From: Mesorhizobium sangaii
GTDB taxonomy: Bacteria > Pseudomonadota > Alphaproteobacteria > Rhizobiales > Rhizobiaceae
DNA length: 64,000 nucleotides
NCBI RefSeq assembly: GCF_014207355.1
Contig: NZ_JACHEF010000002.1
Coordinates: 868,001 to 932,000 of the forward strand
Reading direction: 5' to 3'
Shown: one piece after another, positions 9,025-18,835 of the stretch
How positions within the stretch are numbered: the first letter of the stretch is position 1
Layout of the letters: each line of letters starts with the position of its first letter
Notes under the pieces: model-generated
What the model saw: the letters and a program-made list of their open reading frames with translations, nothing else
What the model was told of the DNA's origin: nothing
The model's database searches: none
Position numbers and translations under genes: made by a program

Positions 9025-9704
9025 GATGCTCTTACTCTCGCTCCCAGGCCTGCAATCAGATCGGGCAATTGCAGCATGTCAGCGAATATAAAGTCCGGTT
9101 CACTCGACGCAAGCCGCGCTTGCAAGGTCGGGTTGCCGGCATGCGAGCCGCCGGTGAAGGCAAAGACGCGCATGCCCGCCGCCCGCGCCGCCGCGATGCC
9201 GGCGGGGCTGTCCTCGACGACGAGGCATTTGCGCGGATGGGCTCGCATGCTGGCGGCGGCATGGAGGAACAGGTCCGGAGCGGGCTTTCCCGCGGTCACC
9301 ATAGCGGCGCTGAACAGATGCGGCTCCATCAGCCCGAGCAATCCGGTGACGTCGAGCGCGTAGCGGATGCGGTCGAGCGTGCCCGAGGATGCGACACAGA
9401 ACGGCAGCCCGAGCCTCGGCAGCATCTCCCTGACACCCGGGATCGGCTTCAGCTCTTCGCGAAACCTGCGCATCAATTCGACCCGCATGTCGGTCAGCTG
9501 GCTGTCGGAGATATCAAGCCCGAAGTCGCGGCCGAGGATCTCGCGCACGCTTTTCATGCTCTTGCCGAGGAAATGCTCGTAGGCGGTGTCCTCACCGACG
9601 CTGCCGCCAGCAAGCTTGATCATGCCAAGCAGCGCCGAGACGGAGAGCGCCTCGCTGTCGACCAGCACGCCATCGCAGTCGAAGATGACCAGTTCAGGCG
9701 TCAT
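9021..9704 (-). CDS. HAD-superfamily phosphatase (beta-phosphoglucomutase/CbbY-like)
   Basis: A 227-residue HAD hydrolase. Motif I is DCDGVLVDS with the nucleophile and acid Asp at residues 9 and 11; motif III is the Lys of GKPAPDLFL; motif IV is EDSPAGI. An alpha-helical cap follows motif I, as in subfamily I phosphatases. It sits 14 bases after mtlK and overlaps the kinase start, so it belongs to the polyol operon. A sugar or polyol phosphate is the likely substrate, perhaps for clearing toxic phosphorylated intermediates (inference). The long upstream extension of the frame is antisense-like and was dropped. Confidence 0.85.
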   Translation of the reverse strand: MTPELVIFDCDGVLVDSEALSVSALLGMIKLAGGSVGEDTAYEHFLGKSMKSVREILGRDFGLDISDSQLTDMRVELMRRFREELKPIPGVREMLPRLGLPFCVASSGTLDRIRYALDVTGLLGLMEPHLFSAAMVTAGKPAPDLFLHAAASMRAHPRKCLVVEDSPAGIAAARAAGMRVFAFTGGSHAGNPTLQARLASSEPDFIFADMLQLPDLIAGLGARVRAS

Positions 9705-9718
9705 GGCGTCGAATGGTC

Positions 9719-11197
9719 TCAGAGCGCGCCGGCGAGGTAGCGCGTCAGCGTCGCGCGCGCGCCGTTCGCCCACAGCACGTTGAGCGCATGGGCGAAGGCC
9801 TCGACAAACGCCGTGGCGCGGCCGACATCGCCATAGATGTCCTCCATGGCAAGCCAGGCGGTCGGTGCGTCCTTTGCCGCCTTTGCCGTCGCCTGCAGCC
9901 GGTCCCAGCTCGGGTCGTTGGGCTCGATGACGGCGCCGCTGTCCGTCGTGCCGAAGCAGTAGCGGCACCACAGGGCCGATTCCAGCGCCAGGCCGGCGAC
10001 GCCCTTTCCGGCCTTCAGCCGGTCAGCGATGGTCGGGATGATGAATTTGGGCTGGCGGTTGGACCCATCGAGGCAGAGCCGGCGCACCGTGTCGCCGATC
10101 TTGGGATTCGAAAAACGGCTCTCGATGAGCTGGTAATAATCCTCCAGAACCGTGTCCGGCACCGGCGGCACGGTCGGAATGATTTCTTCCCGTTCGAGCT
10201 TGGCCAGAAAGCTGCTGACCAGTGGTTCCTGCATCGCCTCATGGACGAAATGGATGTCCATCAGCCCGGCCGGATAGGCGATCGTGGCATGGCCGCCATT
10301 GAGGATGCGGATCTTCATCAGCTCGTAGGGGGCGACATCCCTCACGAACTGCACGCCGACCTTTTCCAGCGGCGGGCGGCCGTCGGTGAAATGGTCTTCC
10401 AGCACCCATTGCCGGAACGGCTCGCAGAACACCGGCCAATTGTCCTCCAGCCCGAACTCGCTGGCCAGGATGCCGCGTTCGCGGTCCGTTGTGGCCGGCG
10501 TGATGCGATCGACCATGCCATTGGGAAAAGCGACATGCTCACTGACCCAATTTGCGAGATCCTCGTCGATCAGCCGGGCAAGGCCGATGACGCCGTCGGA
10601 GGTGACGTGGCCATTGTGAGGAATGTTGTCGCACGACATGACGGTGAACGGCACGACGCCGTCATCGCGCCGGCGGACCAACCCGGCGAGAATGATGCCG
10701 AACACCGTTTTCGGCGTGGCGCTCGGCTGCGCGTCGGCGACGATATCGGGATGGGTCGGGTTGAAGACGCCGGAAGCAGGATCGATGAAGTAGCCGCCTT
10801 CAGTGATGGTCAGCGAAACGATCTTGATCGCCGGGTCGGCGAGCCGCTCGATGATGCCTGCGGCATCGCCCGGCATCAGGAAGTCGATCATGGCGCCGGT
10901 GACGCGAGCACTCATATGACCGCTGTCCTGCTCGACCACGGTGGTCAGCCAGTCCTGCTCCGCCAGCTTGCCGCGGCCGATCTTCTCGCCCTCGAACACG
11001 CCGGCGCCGACCAGCGCCCAGTCATGGCCGATGCCCGAATTGAACAGGTCGTCGAGATAGACGGCCTGATGCGAGCGGTGGAAATTGCCGACGCCGAAAT
11101 GCACGATGCCGGGCTTGAGCGCCGCCCGGTCATATTTCGGACCGGCGACTTTGGCGGGCAGCTTGGCGAGGTTCGAAGACGAGAGTTTCACGGTCAT
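9719..11197 (-). CDS. mtlK: Mannitol 2-dehydrogenase (polyol-specific long-chain dehydrogenase)
   Basis: A 492-residue NAD-dependent enzyme that oxidises D-mannitol (and often D-arabinitol or sorbitol) to the ketose. The nucleotide-binding motif GVGNFHR is at residues 35-41. The catalytic Lys-Asn-His set typical of the family is visible as K295, N300 and H303 in KIRILNGGH. The length equals that of bacterial polyol dehydrogenases. It lies about 160 bases after smoS in the same orientation, the arrangement known from Rhodobacter and Sinorhizobium smo operons. Confidence 0.9.
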   Translation of the reverse strand: MTVKLSSSNLAKLPAKVAGPKYDRAALKPGIVHFGVGNFHRSHQAVYLDDLFNSGIGHDWALVGAGVFEGEKIGRGKLAEQDWLTTVVEQDSGHMSARVTGAMIDFLMPGDAAGIIERLADPAIKIVSLTITEGGYFIDPASGVFNPTHPDIVADAQPSATPKTVFGIILAGLVRRRDDGVVPFTVMSCDNIPHNGHVTSDGVIGLARLIDEDLANWVSEHVAFPNGMVDRITPATTDRERGILASEFGLEDNWPVFCEPFRQWVLEDHFTDGRPPLEKVGVQFVRDVAPYELMKIRILNGGHATIAYPAGLMDIHFVHEAMQEPLVSSFLAKLEREEIIPTVPPVPDTVLEDYYQLIESRFSNPKIGDTVRRLCLDGSNRQPKFIIPTIADRLKAGKGVAGLALESALWCRYCFGTTDSGAVIEPNDPSWDRLQATAKAAKDAPTAWLAMEDIYGDVGRATAFVEAFAHALNVLWANGARATLTRYLAGAL

Positions 11198-11360
11198 CTG
11201 TTTTACCCTTTGGCCGGGCTTCGGCCTTCGTTACTCCCTCCCTCCCGGTCTTTCACGGGCAGAGAGTTCGGGGTGGCACATATCCTTCCGAGGTCGATGC
11301 GCCCTTTGATGTCGGCCTCTGCTCCCCGCGGAGGGACGAGGAGCAGAGGCCGTCCCCGCC

Positions 11361-12131
11361 TCAACTCATCCACTGGCCGCCATCGACATTGTAGGTCTGG
11401 GCGACGATGTATTCGGCATCGCTGCTGGCGAGAAAGACCGCCATGCCGGTGAGATCCTGGGCCGTGCCCATGCGCCCATACGGCACCGCCTCGCCAACCA
11501 CCCTCTTCTTCTCGCCCTTCGGCCGGTTTTCATACTTGGCAAACAGCGAATCGACGTGATCCCAGTGTTCGCCGTCGACGACGCCAGGGGCGATCGCGTT
11601 GACGTTGATGCGGTGCTTGATCAGGTCGAGCCCCGCCGACTGGGTCAGCGAGATGACGGCGGCCTTGGTGGCGCAATAGACGCCGACCAGCGCCTCGCCG
11701 CGCCGCCCGGCCTGGCTCGCCATGTTGATGATCCTGCCGCCCTTGCCCCGCGCGATCATCGAGCGGGCGGCGGCCTGCAGCATGAACAGCGTGCCAGCGA
11801 CATTGACGGAAAACAGTTTGTCGTAGCTTGCCTTGGTGATCTCGACGATCGGCGCCAGATCGAACAGGGCGGCGTTGTTGATCAGGATGTCGAGGCCGCC
11901 GGTCGTCGTCTCGACGGTTTTCACCGCCGCCTCGATGGAGGCGAGGTCGGTGACGTCGAGCTTGACCGCAAAGGCCTTGCCGCCGATCTCGGCGGCTGTC
12001 GTCTGCGCAGCCTCGAGATTGATGTCGGCAATAGCAACGATGGCGCCTTCGCTGGCATAGGCTTCGGCGAAGGCTCTGCCGATGCCACGGGCCGAACCCG
12101 TGATCAGCGCGGATTTGCCGGCCAGGCGCAT
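11361..12131 (-). CDS. smoS: Sorbitol (L-iditol/D-glucitol) dehydrogenase, short-chain type
   Basis: A 256-residue short-chain dehydrogenase. The cofactor motif TGSARGIG is at residues 11-18, NNA at 85-87, and the catalytic Ser139-Tyr152-Lys156 set is in place (YCATK). It would oxidise D-sorbitol to D-fructose with NAD. The ATG lies two bases after the smoK stop. Neighbours are the sorbitol/mannitol ABC transporter upstream and mtlK downstream, which supports the SmoS call over a generic SDR. Confidence 0.9.
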   Translation of the reverse strand: MRLAGKSALITGSARGIGRAFAEAYASEGAIVAIADINLEAAQTTAAEIGGKAFAVKLDVTDLASIEAAVKTVETTTGGLDILINNAALFDLAPIVEITKASYDKLFSVNVAGTLFMLQAAARSMIARGKGGRIINMASQAGRRGEALVGVYCATKAAVISLTQSAGLDLIKHRINVNAIAPGVVDGEHWDHVDSLFAKYENRPKGEKKRVVGEAVPYGRMGTAQDLTGMAVFLASSDAEYIVAQTYNVDGGQWMS

Positions 12132-12133
12132 GC

Positions 12134-13132
12134 TCACATTGCCTTCCCGTCGGCGCCGAAGCGATGCAGCTTGGTCTTGTCGGGCGTCAGGTAGATGGTG
12201 TCGCCGTGGCGGACGGGGAGTTCGCCGTCGGCGCGCACCGTCAGCGGACCGACGCCATCGGCCTGGACATGCAGGAAGGTGTCGGAGCCGAGATGCTCGG
12301 CAACGCCGACGACGGCTTTCCATTCGCCCGCGGTGGTCGAGATTTCCATATGTTCGGGACGGATGCCGATGGTCTTGGCGCTGTATTTGGTAGCCGGCGC
12401 CCCTTCGATCAGGTTCATCTTCGGCGAGCCGATGAAGCCGGCGACGAACAGGTTGCGCGGCGTCTTGTAGAGTTCCATCGGCGAGCCGACCTGCTCGATG
12501 TTGCCGGCGTTCAGCACGACGATCTTGTCGGCCATGGTCATGGCTTCGACCTGGTCGTGGGTGACATAGATCATCGTCGTCTTGAGCTGATGATGCAGTT
12601 CGCTGATCTCCAGCCGCATGGTGCCGCGCAGGGCGGCATCGAGGTTGGACAGCGGTTCGTCGAACAGGAAGGCCGACGGCTGGCGCACGATGGCACGGCC
12701 GATGGCGACGCGCTGGCGCTGGCCGCCGGAGAGCTGGCCGGGCCGGCGTTCGAGATAGTTGGTCAGGTTCAGGACGCGCGCCGCATCCTTCACCTTCTTG
12801 TCGATGGTCGCCTGGTCCTCGCCCGCCATCTTCAGCGGGAAGGCGATGTTTTTGGCCACCGTCATGTGCGGATAGAGGGCGTAGGACTGGAACACCATGG
12901 CCAGCTTGCGCTTGGCCGGCGCTTCACCGGTGACGTCGCGGCCATCGATGTTGATGGTGCCGCCGCTGGTGTCCTCCAGCCCGGCGATCAGGCGCAGCAG
13001 AGTTGACTTGCCGCAACCCGATGGGCCGACGAAGACGACGAACTCGCCATTTTCGATCACCAGGTCGAGGCCGGGGATGATGGACGTCGATCCAAAGGAC
13101 TTGGAGACGTTCTTGAGCGTGATGTTTCCCAT
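12134..13132 (-). CDS. smoK: Sorbitol/mannitol ABC transporter ATP-binding protein
   Basis: A 332-residue MalK/UgpC-type ATPase that energises polyol import. Walker [10 protein letters not shown] is at residues 36-44, the LSGGQ signature at 134-138 and Walker B FLFDEP at 155-160. The C-terminal regulatory TOBE region follows (IGIRPEHM). It is followed almost directly by smoS and preceded by the permease gene after 51 bases. This ATPase class can serve several CUT1 transporters. Confidence 0.9.
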   Translation of the reverse strand: MGNITLKNVSKSFGSTSIIPGLDLVIENGEFVVFVGPSGCGKSTLLRLIAGLEDTSGGTINIDGRDVTGEAPAKRKLAMVFQSYALYPHMTVAKNIAFPLKMAGEDQATIDKKVKDAARVLNLTNYLERRPGQLSGGQRQRVAIGRAIVRQPSAFLFDEPLSNLDAALRGTMRLEISELHHQLKTTMIYVTHDQVEAMTMADKIVVLNAGNIEQVGSPMELYKTPRNLFVAGFIGSPKMNLIEGAPATKYSAKTIGIRPEHMEISTTAGEWKAVVGVAEHLGSDTFLHVQADGVGPLTVRADGELPVRHGDTIYLTPDKTKLHRFGADGKAM

Positions 13133-13183
13133 GGTTTCCTCCCCGAGGGGTTATTTCTGCCGGATTGCTTCAGGCAATTTCTG

Positions 13184-14008
13184 TTACTTCACCGCACCAA
13201 ATGTCAGGCCGCGCACCAGCTGCTTCTGGCTGAACCAGCCCATGATCAGGATCGGGGCGATGGCCAGTGTCGAGGCGGCCGAAAGCTTGGCCCAGAACAG
13301 GCCTTGCGGGCTGGAGAACGAGCTGATGAAGGCGGTCAGGGGTGCTGCGTCCGTGGTGGTCAGCCGGATCGTCCAGAACGCCTCGTTCCAGGCCAGGATG
13401 ATGTTCAACAGCATGGTCGAGGCGATACCCGGCACCGCCATCGGCGTCAGCACATAGACGATCTCGTTCCACAGCGAAGCGCCGTCCATGCGCGCCGCTT
13501 CCAGGATCTCGCCCGGGATTTCGCGGAAGTAGGTGTAGAGCATCCACACCACGATCGGCAGGTTGATCAGCATCAGCATGACCATCAGGCCGACGCGGCT
13601 GTCGAGCAGCCCGAAGTTGCGGAAGATCAGGTAGATCGGGAACAGCACGGCGACCGCCGGCATCATCTTGGTGGACAGCATCCACATCAGGATGTCCTTG
13701 GTCCGCTTGGTCGGCGAAAAAGCCATCGACCATGCCGCCGGAATGGCGACAAGCAGGGCCAGGATGGTCGAGCCGACCGACAGCAGCACCGAGTTGAAGA
13801 AGAATTTGAAGTAGCCGCTCTGCGCCTGAACCTCGGTGTAGCTCTCGAACGTCCCCGACGGGATCAGGTTGAAGCCCTGGATCGCTTCCTGCTCCGACTT
13901 GAACGAGGTGATGATCGTATAAAGGATCGGGAAGAAGATCAGCAGCGCGACGATCCAGGCGGCAACGGTCGCGATTGTCTTGTGCTGGGTGGTGACTGCA
14001 CGTGCCAT
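13184..14008 (-). CDS. smoG: Sorbitol/mannitol ABC transporter permease (MalG-type)
   Basis: A 274-residue inner-membrane permease with six helices, the first at about residues 13-33. The EAA loop EAARMDGASLWNEIVY contacts the ATPase. It pairs with the MalF-type permease encoded 11 bases upstream. The C-terminus LVRGLTFGAVK is the typical ending of MalG-class CUT1 permeases. Confidence 0.9.
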   Translation of the reverse strand: MARAVTTQHKTIATVAAWIVALLIFFPILYTIITSFKSEQEAIQGFNLIPSGTFESYTEVQAQSGYFKFFFNSVLLSVGSTILALLVAIPAAWSMAFSPTKRTKDILMWMLSTKMMPAVAVLFPIYLIFRNFGLLDSRVGLMVMLMLINLPIVVWMLYTYFREIPGEILEAARMDGASLWNEIVYVLTPMAVPGIASTMLLNIILAWNEAFWTIRLTTTDAAPLTAFISSFSSPQGLFWAKLSAASTLAIAPILIMGWFSQKQLVRGLTFGAVK

Positions 14009-14019
14009 CTCAATCTCCC

Positions 14020-14892
14020 TTACTTGTCCAGGTTCTTGCCGACGGCGCGCATGGCGAAGAAGGCAACGATGTTGGCGAGAATGACAGCGATGATGCCGCC
14101 GGCGGATGCCTGGCCGATTTTGAACTCCAGCAGCGCCTTCTGGTAGACCAGGAAAGGCAGGTTGGTGGAGGCGTATCCAGGGCCACCATTGGTGGTGACG
14201 AGGATCTCGGCATAGACCGACAAAAGGAAGATCGTCTGGATCAGGATGACGACGGTGATGGCGCGCGACATGTGCGGCAGCGTCAGATAGATGAAGCGGC
14301 TGATGAAGCCGGCGCCGTCCATCTCGGCGGCCTCCTTCTGCTCACCGTCCAGCGACTGCAGCGCGGTCAACAGGATGAGCGTCGCGAAGGGCAGCCACTG
14401 CCAGGCGACGATGATGATGATCGCCGTCATCGGATGCTGCCCGAACCAGTCGATCGGCTGGCCCCCGAAGAATCGCGCTATGTCGGCAAAGACCCCGTAT
14501 TGCGGGTGCATGATCATGTTCTTCCAGACCAATGCGGCCACCGGCGGCATGACGAAGAACGGCGAGATGACGAGGATGCGGACAATGCCTTGTCCCCACA
14601 TCGGCTGATCGATCAACAGCGCCAGCAGGATGCCGCCGATCACCGTGATCAACAGCACGCTGATCACCAGCGTAAGCGTGTTGAGGATCGATTGCAGGAA
14701 GGCCGGGTTGGAATAGAACAGCGCGTAGTTGGAGAAACCGACGAAGCCGTCGCGGATCGGGTTGAGCGGGTTGTACTGCTGGAAGGAGAACCACAGCGTG
14801 AGCGCTAGTGGAACAACCATCCAGACCAGCAGCAGCACGACAGATGGCGCCATCATGAAACGGGCAAGCGAACGGGTCTGCTGAGTAGCCAT
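14020..14892 (-). CDS. smoF: Sorbitol/mannitol ABC transporter permease (MalF-type)
   Basis: A 290-residue permease with six predicted helices, the first about residues 17-37. The EAA loop reads EAAEMDGAGFISRF. The ATG at 14892 was chosen because AAGGG lies eight bases upstream; a GTG nine bases earlier is the alternative. The gene is separated from smoE by a stable hairpin, as is common after binding-protein genes. Confidence 0.9.
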   Translation of the reverse strand: MATQQTRSLARFMMAPSVVLLLVWMVVPLALTLWFSFQQYNPLNPIRDGFVGFSNYALFYSNPAFLQSILNTLTLVISVLLITVIGGILLALLIDQPMWGQGIVRILVISPFFVMPPVAALVWKNMIMHPQYGVFADIARFFGGQPIDWFGQHPMTAIIIIVAWQWLPFATLILLTALQSLDGEQKEAAEMDGAGFISRFIYLTLPHMSRAITVVILIQTIFLLSVYAEILVTTNGGPGYASTNLPFLVYQKALLEFKIGQASAGGIIAVILANIVAFFAMRAVGKNLDK

Positions 14893-14942
14893 GACGGTCA
14901 CCCTTCAATGGTCAGACTGAATTTTCAAAAGGCGTTAAAGGC

Positions 14943-14970
14943 GGCCGCCCGAACTGGGACTCGGGCGGCC
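14943..14970 (-). repeat. Intercistronic hairpin between smoE and smoF
   Basis: A perfect 10-bp inverted repeat at 14943-14952 and 14961-14970 with an 8-base loop, almost all GC. There is no T-run on the minus strand. It is likely an mRNA-stabilising or attenuating hairpin that lets smoE be made in excess over the permeases (inference). Confidence 0.6.
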
Positions 14971-15014
14971 GTTGCCGGTCAAGGAGGCGACCGGCATTCG
15001 GCACCGGGAGGAGC

Positions 15015-16325
15015 CTACTTGATATACCCGCCTTCGGTCATTGCCGCGGTGGCAGCGTCCTGGGCCTGCTTCAGGGCATCGTCGACGCTCGACTGGCCGG
15101 CAAGAGCCGCCGAGAAGAGCTGGCCGACAGTGGTGCCGAGACCCTGGAACTCAGGGATGGCGACGAATTGCACGCCGACATAGGGCACCGGCTTGACGGT
15201 CGGATGCGTCGGATCGGCGGCATTGATCGAGTCCAGCGTCATCTTGGCGAACGGAGCCGCCTTCTGGTACTCGGCATTGGCGTAGAGCGAGGTGCGCGTG
15301 CCGGGAGGAGCATTGGCCCAGCCTTCTTTCGAAGCGACCAGTTCGGCGTAGTGCTTGCTGGTTGCCCAGGAGACGAACTTCTCGGCGGCATCGGCCTTCT
15401 GCGTGCCGGCGGGAATGGCCAGCGACCAGGCCCACAGCCAGTTGCCGCGCTTGCCCAGGCCATTGTCGGGCGCCAGCGCATAACCGACCTTGTCGGCGAC
15501 GGTGGAGTTCTTCGGGTCCGACACGAAGGATGCGGCGACGGTGGCGTCGATCCACATGCCGCACTTGCCCTGCTGGAACAGCGCCAGGTTTTCGTTGAAG
15601 CCGTTGGACGATGCGCCCTCGGGGCCGTCGGCCTTCATCAGGTCGACATAGAACTGCAGCGTGTTCTTCCATTCGGGCTGATCGAACTGCGGCTTCCAGT
15701 TCTCGTCGAACCAGCGTGCGCCGAAGGAGTTCGACATGGCGGTCAGGAAGGCCATGTTCTCGCCCCAGCCGGCCTTGCCGCGCAGGCAGACGCCGTTCAC
15801 GCCATTGGCGCGGTCGGTCATCTTGTCGGCGGCCTGCTTGATGAAGTCCCAGGTCGGCGCGTCGGGCATCTTCAGCCCGGCCTTGTCCATCAGGTCCTTG
15901 CGGTACATGACGAAGGAGCTTTCGCCGTAGAAAGGCGCTGCATAGAGCTTGCCGTCAACCGAAAGACCGCCGGCGATGGCCGGGATGATGTCCTTGGCGT
16001 CATAGTCGTCGCCGAGCTTGTCGAGCGGCAGAAGCCAGCTCTGTTTGGCCCAGATCGGAACTTCATAGGTGCCGATGGTCATCACGTCATACTGGCCGCC
16101 CTTGGTGGCGATGTCGGTGGTGACGCGCTCGCGCAGCACGTTTTCTTCGAGCGTGACCCAGTTGAGCTTGATGTCCGGGTTAGCCTTGGTGAAGTCGTCG
16201 GTCAGCTTCTGCATGCGGACCATATCGCCATTGTTGACGGTGGCGATGGTGATGGATTCGGCATGTGCGGCGAACGCAAGAGCGCTGGCCGACAACAAGC
16301 CCAGGGTGAGCGTGCGAAGTTTCAT
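15015..16325 (-). CDS. smoE: Sorbitol/mannitol ABC transporter substrate-binding protein
   Basis: A 436-residue periplasmic polyol receptor of the CUT1 class. A signal peptide is evident: MKLRTLTLGL followed by a hydrophobic core and a cleavage site after AHA (residue 22). The mature part has the two-lobe SBP_bac_1 features, including TIGTYEVPIWAKQ and APFYGESSFVMYRKD. The start MKLRTL was chosen because GGAGG lies seven bases upstream; the longer frame adds a stretch without signal-peptide character. It is the first gene of the smo operon. Confidence 0.92.
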   Translation of the reverse strand: MKLRTLTLGLLSASALAFAAHAESITIATVNNGDMVRMQKLTDDFTKANPDIKLNWVTLEENVLRERVTTDIATKGGQYDVMTIGTYEVPIWAKQSWLLPLDKLGDDYDAKDIIPAIAGGLSVDGKLYAAPFYGESSFVMYRKDLMDKAGLKMPDAPTWDFIKQAADKMTDRANGVNGVCLRGKAGWGENMAFLTAMSNSFGARWFDENWKPQFDQPEWKNTLQFYVDLMKADGPEGASSNGFNENLALFQQGKCGMWIDATVAASFVSDPKNSTVADKVGYALAPDNGLGKRGNWLWAWSLAIPAGTQKADAAEKFVSWATSKHYAELVASKEGWANAPPGTRTSLYANAEYQKAAPFAKMTLDSINAADPTHPTVKPVPYVGVQFVAIPEFQGLGTTVGQLFSAALAGQSSVDDALKQAQDAATAAMTEGGYIK

Positions 16326-16367
16326 CAAATTCCTCCCATGAACCAAGATGAGCATTTGCCTTGGCTT

Positions 16368-16401
16368 TGAGCAATTACTCACCTGACGTCAATTATGTCA
16401 A
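16368..16401 (-). promoter_or_regulatory. Possible smoE promoter with overlapping palindrome
   Basis: Read on the minus strand, TTGACA (16401-16396) is followed after 18 bases by TAATTG (16377-16372), a fair -35 with a weak -10. The -10 area lies in the imperfect palindrome TGAGCAATTACTCA (16368-16381), a plausible operator for the SorC-type regulator encoded at 17807-18793. A related GCAATTG pair lies upstream of that regulator gene. Confidence 0.35.
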
Positions 16402-16545
16402 GACGGATTCGATGCTGCAGCGCAGCACTCGGCGGTGTCGACGGACCATGTGTGCGTGGAATTGCCAAGCCGACTTCGTCGGTCGCCAGGTACTAAGGCG
16501 ACAGGACCGAAGGTCGGCAGGATTGCTTGCCGAGGGGCTTGCCTG

Positions 16546-17451
16546 TCAGCAGGCGATTTCGGCCAGCAGCCAGTCGCGGAAGGCGCGGATCTTCGGCACG
16601 TTGCGGCGCGCCTGGGGATAGACCAGCCAATAGGCGTGGCCATCGTCGCCAACCAGGTCGAAAGGCTGGATCAGCCGGCCATCGGCCAGTTCCGCCTTGA
16701 ACAGCGCCCGGGTCAGGATCGCCACGCCATGGCCGGCGATGGCTGCATTAGCCTCATAGGCCTGCGCGCCCATGCTGCTGCCGGGCCGTTTGGCAAGGTC
16801 GTGCGAGTTGACGCCGGCAGCCGAAAACCACTCGGTCCACCAGATGTCGCCGGGATCGAGGATCGGCAGTCGCAACAGGTCGGCCGGTTCGTTGATACCG
16901 CCGATGCTCGCCGCGAGCCTGGGGCTCAGCATCGGCGTGAAATCGGCATCGAGCAGCTTGTGGGCTTCCAGTCCCGGCCATTTGCCGCCGCCCGAACGGA
17001 TGGCAAGATCGACATCCTCGCGGGCGAAGTCCGTCAGGCGGCTCGACGTCTCGAGCCGTACGGCAAGGGAGGGATGAGCGATCTGGAAGGAGCCAAGATG
17101 GTGCGCCAGCCAGTTCGAGGCAAAGGTCAGCACCGTGGTGACGCACAAAAGCCCGTCGGCACCGCCACGCGCCGCGGCGTAGGCCTGGCCAAGTAGCGCA
17201 AAGGCTTCGCTGACACCCGGGGCAAGGCGCTGTCCGGCTTCGGTCAGCACGATCTGCCGCGGCCGCCGCAGGAACAATGGAGCGCCGACGCGCTCCTCAA
17301 GCACCTTGATCTGATAGCTGACCGCCGCCTGCGTCATGGCGAGCTCCTCGGCGGCCTTGGTGAAGGAAAGATGCCGCGCCACCGCGTCGAACACCCTGAT
17401 CGCTTGCAGCGGCGGGAGTTGCGAGAGCTGTCGCGAGCTGAGGTCAGGCAT
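16546..17451 (-). CDS. LysR family transcriptional regulator (GcvA-like)
   Basis: A 301-residue LysR-type regulator. The N-terminal winged helix-turn-helix spans about residues 16-75 with the recognition region FTKAAEELAMTQAAVSYQI. The remaining 220 residues form the effector domain. The start LPPLQAIRVFDAVARHLSF is characteristic of the GcvA/AmpR-like branch. It lies between smoE and a DUF1127 gene, on the same strand as the smo genes but 220 bases upstream. Its target is not evident: it may act on the divergent DUF1127 gene or on smo. Confidence 0.88.
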   Translation of the reverse strand: MPDLSSRQLSQLPPLQAIRVFDAVARHLSFTKAAEELAMTQAAVSYQIKVLEERVGAPLFLRRPRQIVLTEAGQRLAPGVSEAFALLGQAYAAARGGADGLLCVTTVLTFASNWLAHHLGSFQIAHPSLAVRLETSSRLTDFAREDVDLAIRSGGGKWPGLEAHKLLDADFTPMLSPRLAASIGGINEPADLLRLPILDPGDIWWTEWFSAAGVNSHDLAKRPGSSMGAQAYEANAAIAGHGVAILTRALFKAELADGRLIQPFDLVGDDGHAYWLVYPQARRNVPKIRAFRDWLLAEIAC

Positions 17452-17561
17452 AAAGCCTCCTTATGGGCCATAACAGATGTTCGATTGGCAAAGCCGGCCG
17501 GCAAGACCGACATTCAGAGTCAACCGTTCATTCGGGTTCAGGATAGCGAAGGTTGACGATC

Positions 17562-17747
17562 ATGACCATGGCGCAGCAAAAGTGCACTCCCACCCCAGAT
17601 CATCGTTGGATTTCGTGGCTTGCGGACGGATTCGGCTGGTTCGCGACAAAAAGGAAGGCGCATCTCGACATCAGGGACCTGTCGCCGCATCTGCAGCGCG
17701 ACGTCGGCTTCCTCGACGGCAACGACCCTTTCGGGCGGGGCCAATAG
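17562..17747 (+). CDS. DUF1127 small protein
   Basis: A 61-residue basic protein whose C-terminal half, LDIRDLSPHLQRDVGFLDG, is the DUF1127 (YjiS-like) signature of a short helical domain with a conserved D(I/M) and RD(I/V)G(L/F). Members in Agrobacterium and Rhodobacter affect RNA turnover and phosphate or sRNA networks. The ATG at 17562 follows GAAGG by nine bases; a TTG nine bases upstream is also possible. It is divergent from the LysR gene and may be its target. Confidence 0.75.
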   Translation: MTMAQQKCTPTPDHRWISWLADGFGWFATKRKAHLDIRDLSPHLQRDVGFLDGNDPFGRGQ

Positions 17748-17806
17748 TCCGGCTGGTTTTATCCGAAATCAGTCGCGCCGGCGTCCTGCGATCGATGGCA
17801 GCCTGG

Positions 17807-18793
17807 TCAGACGCTGGCCAGCAGGGCAGCCGCCGTCCGCTCGTCGGTGATGAGGCCGTTGATCAGCCGCCGGTTGGCCGCCGCCAGGATACCCGGCAAT
17901 TTGCGTTCGCCCATCGCCAGTGCAATCACCAGTGATTTTTCGCGCGATGGCAGCGAAGCCGATGACACTCGGTCGTTGGTGATGCCCTCGATCATGCGGC
18001 CTTCGCGATCGTATACCCAGCCGACGATTTCGGCGATGCCGCCGGCCTTTTGTAGCGCCTTCAGCTCACTTTCGGAAATGAAACCGTCTTCATAGAGCGG
18101 TGCCTTGGGGCCGAGATCGCCAATGCCGATGAAGGTGACGTCGGCCTCGGCGGCCAGCGCCAGCGTCGGCTGGATCATCGGCTGGTTGAGCAGCATCTCG
18201 CGCTCCTCCGGCGAAGAGGCGATGACCGGCAGCGGCATCGGGAAGGATCGCGCCTTGACCCTGTCGGCCATGGTGAAGATGACGTTGTAGAAGGCGGCCG
18301 AGCCGTCCGGCGAGATGTTGCCGGTCAAGGACACCACCTTGTGCTGCGGGCATTCCATCGGCGGCAGCTGTTCGATCGCCGCCTTCAGCGTGCGTCCGGT
18401 GCCTATCGCCATGACGATCGGCGTCGGCGAGCGCAGCCGCCGCTCGATCTCGGCCGCGGCCGCCTCGGCGATGCCGATGGTGGTGGAAGACGAATTGGGA
18501 TCGCTCGGAACCACTTCGACCAGGTCGAACGCGAAGCGCGATCTCAAGCGCGCCGCCAGATCGAGGCAGTTGGCGATCGGATGGTCGACACGGACTTTGA
18601 TCAAGCCTTCCGACACCGCCAGCGACACCAGCCGCTGCGCCGTCTGCCGCGATATGCCGAGCGTGGTGGCGATCTGGTCCTGCGTGTTGCCGGCAACATA
18701 ATAAAGCCAGCCGGCGCGTGCCGCGTCGTCCAGCCTGTTGCTGCCGCCATCTTGCCGGGTACTCACGTCCTGCCTCCCGAAACCGCCGGTCAT
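17807..18793 (-). CDS. SorC/DeoR-type sugar-binding transcriptional regulator (SmoC-like)
   Basis: A 328-residue regulator. Residues about 25-65 form a helix-turn-helix (TQDQIATTLGISRQTAQRLV), followed by a SorC-type sugar-phosphate-binding domain with VMAIGTGRTLKAAI and the ending LITDERTAAALL. In Sinorhizobium the equivalent smoC controls the smo operon. Here it is separated from smoE by the LysR and DUF1127 genes. Its effector is probably a polyol or its phosphorylated product. Confidence 0.85.
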   Translation of the reverse strand: MTGGFGRQDVSTRQDGGSNRLDDAARAGWLYYVAGNTQDQIATTLGISRQTAQRLVSLAVSEGLIKVRVDHPIANCLDLAARLRSRFAFDLVEVVPSDPNSSSTTIGIAEAAAAEIERRLRSPTPIVMAIGTGRTLKAAIEQLPPMECPQHKVVSLTGNISPDGSAAFYNVIFTMADRVKARSFPMPLPVIASSPEEREMLLNQPMIQPTLALAAEADVTFIGIGDLGPKAPLYEDGFISESELKALQKAGGIAEIVGWVYDREGRMIEGITNDRVSSASLPSREKSLVIALAMGERKLPGILAAANRRLINGLITDERTAAALLASV

Positions 18794-18835
18794 GAGCGCG
18801 GTCCGTTCCTACTCTTGCAGGGAACGGGCTGCTGC